Source: Campylobacter sp.
Lineage (GTDB): Bacteria; Campylobacterota; Campylobacteria; Campylobacterales; Campylobacteraceae
NCBI RefSeq assembly: GCF_019423325.1
Contig: NZ_JAHZBQ010000002.1
Coordinates: 62,001-126,000, forward strand
Reading direction: 5' to 3'
DNA length: 64,000 nt
The notes under the pieces were generated by a model. It was not told the origin of the DNA and searched no databases. It saw nothing but the letters and a program-made list of their open reading frames with translations. Below, piece after piece: positions 62,582 to 64,000 of this stretch. The translations under genes were made by a program, and so were the position numbers. How positions within the stretch are numbered: the first letter of the stretch is position 1; each line of letters begins with the position of its first letter.

Positions 62582-63310
62582 ATGAAATACGTATTGGGCG
62601 CTGCGCTTGCGGCGTTGATTTTTGCAGGATGCGGCGATAACGATGTAGGACTTGTCAAAAACTACACCCTGCCGGATTTTGAATCTATGAGTATCGGTAC
62701 AGCGATCGAAGGCTCGAAAATCTGCAAAAATATCACGTGGAGCAAAGAGGAAAACGGCGGATTAAAGACGGTCAAGATGGTCTGCGACGTGGATGTAGAG
62801 CAGAGGCTTAAATCATATAAACAAGAGATGTTAGACTCATCTTTAAAAAGGGTTATGACTTTTTATGAGGGCAAGGCTTACGACGCGCAGGGTTTGTTTA
62901 AGCTGGCAAAAGAATACTGCAAATTAAATGAAGCTAAATTTCAAGAAACACTTAAAAATCAAAGGCAAAATAGAATTTTTGAGGAGGAATGGAAGTCGGT
63001 CGATTGCGACGACAAATTAAAAGGGGAGATACTAAAAGAAAGCAATACCGAAATCTACATAGACTTTATTATGGAGTGCTTAAAAGCAGCCGTTTATTAC
63101 TCGCAAATAACGGCAGAGCAGTTGGACGCGAGCTTCGGACATAAAGAAGGTGGATCATCAAAGCTTGCTATCGAGCTAAATTTTATCGTAAATGAGGGTA
63201 AAAGAGTAAGTCTGTCTGATAAATTTAAACTTATCACGAACGGTAAAGAAGATCCCGTAAATAAAATGAAGTCAAAAGATGTCATAGCAGGCTTCTACGA
63301 AAGGCAATAA
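62582..63310 (+). CDS. putative lipoprotein, unknown
   Basis: A 242-residue protein with a lipoprotein signal peptide ending IFAGC (Cys17), behind GAAGGAGCGAGT. The mature part is charged, helical in the middle (RLKSYKQEMLDSSLKRVMTF), and has spaced cysteines (CKNITW, MVCDVD, EYCKLNE, VDCDDK, MECLKAA) that may form disulfides. No family recognised. Somewhat AT-richer in the second half than neighbours. Confidence 0.8.
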   Translation: MKYVLGAALAALIFAGCGDNDVGLVKNYTLPDFESMSIGTAIEGSKICKNITWSKEENGGLKTVKMVCDVDVEQRLKSYKQEMLDSSLKRVMTFYEGKAYDAQGLFKLAKEYCKLNEAKFQETLKNQRQNRIFEEEWKSVDCDDKLKGEILKESNTEIYIDFIMECLKAAVYYSQITAEQLDASFGHKEGGSSKLAIELNFIVNEGKRVSLSDKFKLITNGKEDPVNKMKSKDVIAGFYERQ

Positions 63311-63325
63311 ACGCCTTATCTCGCA

Positions 63326-63366
63326 GCTAAATTTTATGAAATTTTAAAATTTAGCCGCTTTTTTAT
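63326..63366 (+). terminator. terminator of the lipoprotein gene
   Basis: GCTAAATTTTA and TAAAATTTAGC form perfect 11-bp arms with an 8-base loop, followed by CGCTTTTTTAT. It shows the AAATTTTA family serving as a real rho-independent terminator. Confidence 0.8.
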
Positions 63367-63544
63367 ATCAAAATTTCATTCGAAATTTTATGCGTGGTTT
63401 TAAATTTTAAAGCGTGGCAGAAGCAGTTTTGCCCGCCGCGCCGTAAATCAAACAAAAGATTGTGCTCGAACCGCGCTAAAAAGCCGCAGAAAAAATGTAG
63501 AGCCCCGATGGATTTTGCTTCAAAATTCTACGCCGAAGATATAC

Positions 63545-64000
63545 CTATTTATCGTGTCCTTGCAGATACGCAATCGCGCTAAGTGCAGCAACTGCGCCGT
63601 CGCCTGCCGCGCAAACGACCTGTTTAGGCGCATCCTGCCTCATATCGCCCGCCGCAAATAACCCGTGTACACTTGTTTGCATCTTTAAATTTACCGCGAC
63701 CTGCCCGCCCGGCGTGACGTCGCAGATGAACTTGCCGCTTTCGTCTTTTAGCACCTCGTTTCGCACGTCAAGCCCCACGAATACGAAGATCCCGGGTAGC
63801 TGTAGCTCGCGCGCAGCGCCGCTTGTTTTATCCTTGACTACGACGCCAGTTACGCCGCTTGCATCGCCCTTGATCTGCTCTACGAGCGCGCTTGTAATGA
63901 GCTCGATATTCTCACTTTCGCGCACCTTTTGCACGGTCGAAGGCGCGGCGCGAAACTCGTCTCGGCGGTGGATCAGATAGACTTTAGAACAGATTTTAGC
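63545..64000 (-). CDS. trxB: thioredoxin reductase, C-terminal part
   Basis: The frame runs from the window edge (no start seen) to a TAA at 63545. It encodes the NADPH- and FAD-binding C-terminal half: KVYLIHRRDEFRAAPSTV (the HRR motif that selects NADPH), GIFVFVGLDVRNEVL and LFAAGDMRQDAPKQVVCAAGDGAVAA (FAD-binding). The family reduces thioredoxin, or is the flavodoxin/thioredoxin reductase of Campylobacter. The catalytic Cys pair lies outside the window. Confidence 0.92.
   Translation of the reverse strand, partial: AKICSKVYLIHRRDEFRAAPSTVQKVRESENIELITSALVEQIKGDASGVTGVVVKDKTSGAARELQLPGIFVFVGLDVRNEVLKDESGKFICDVTPGGQVAVNLKMQTSVHGLFAAGDMRQDAPKQVVCAAGDGAVAALSAIAYLQGHDK

Overview
The window looks like chromosomal DNA from a member of the Campylobacterales with moderate to high G+C, most likely an oral Campylobacter of the gracilis/showae/rectus kind. 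The species is a guess; the genus-level call rests on gene content and order. Nearly all genes lie on the minus strand. The block birA-parA-parB-atpF'-atpF-atpH-atpA-atpG-atpD-atpC-tolQ-tolR-tolA-tolB-pal-cpoB-slyD-fabD-mtnN-ttcA-like (about 12.2-28.4 kb) follows the order I recall from other Campylobacter genomes. So do rplU-rpmA-obgE-fmt, mlaA-mlaC-RND protein, and the CadF-like adhesin.

Layout. 0-1.3 kb: end of an OmpR-type regulator and its sensor kinase. 2.2-4.4 kb: a metallophosphoesterase and a kinase-RNA ligase fusion, a possible RNA-repair pair. 4.9-11 kb: secreted isoaspartyl peptidase, a DUF417 gene broken by an amber codon, thiL with a large insert, two AT-rich membrane protein genes, and an aldehyde dehydrogenase. 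12.2-28.4 kb: the housekeeping block (tRNA modification, SAH recycling, lipid synthesis, Tol-Pal, ATP synthase, chromosome partitioning, biotin ligase). 28.9-33.4 kb: fmt, an EF-hand protein, obgE, rpmA, rplU, a lipoprotein and a DUF411 protein. 33.6 kb: a tRNA-Gln(CUG). 34.6-43.6 kb: gph, CadF-like OmpA protein, rpsI-rplM, addA-addB. 43.9-53.3 kb: orphan response regulator, carA, DUF507, purA, hisZ, and a very large GGDEF/EAL protein. 53.4-58 kb: molybdate uptake genes and a ModE-type regulator with a candidate operator. 58.2-62.3 kb: mlaA-mlaC-RND lipid transport operon. 62.3 kb: tRNA-Sec. 62.6-64 kb: a lipoprotein and a truncated trxB.

Two themes stand out. First, a short self-complementary word (core AAATTTTAAAATTT) fills most gene-free stretches, forms hairpins at gene ends and supplies stop codons. 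Second, four unrelated proteins (ThiL, Gph, AddB, the RND protein) carry in-frame low-complexity inserts of about 95-150 residues rich in N, S, A, Q and E, placed between conserved motifs. The DNA of these inserts resembles the intergenic repeat DNA. This recalls coding-sequence-invading palindromes such as those of Rickettsia and is the best candidate for something undescribed here.

Other points: the RNA-repair pair, an extra soluble copy of the TolA C-terminal domain, a diguanylate cyclase with a degenerate EAL domain, a mod cluster interrupted by 1 kb of non-coding DNA, and co-occurrence of tRNA-Sec with molybdate uptake, which would suit a selenocysteine-containing formate dehydrogenase encoded elsewhere. 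Positions, motifs and repeats were read from the sequence by eye; no database search or folding program was run.
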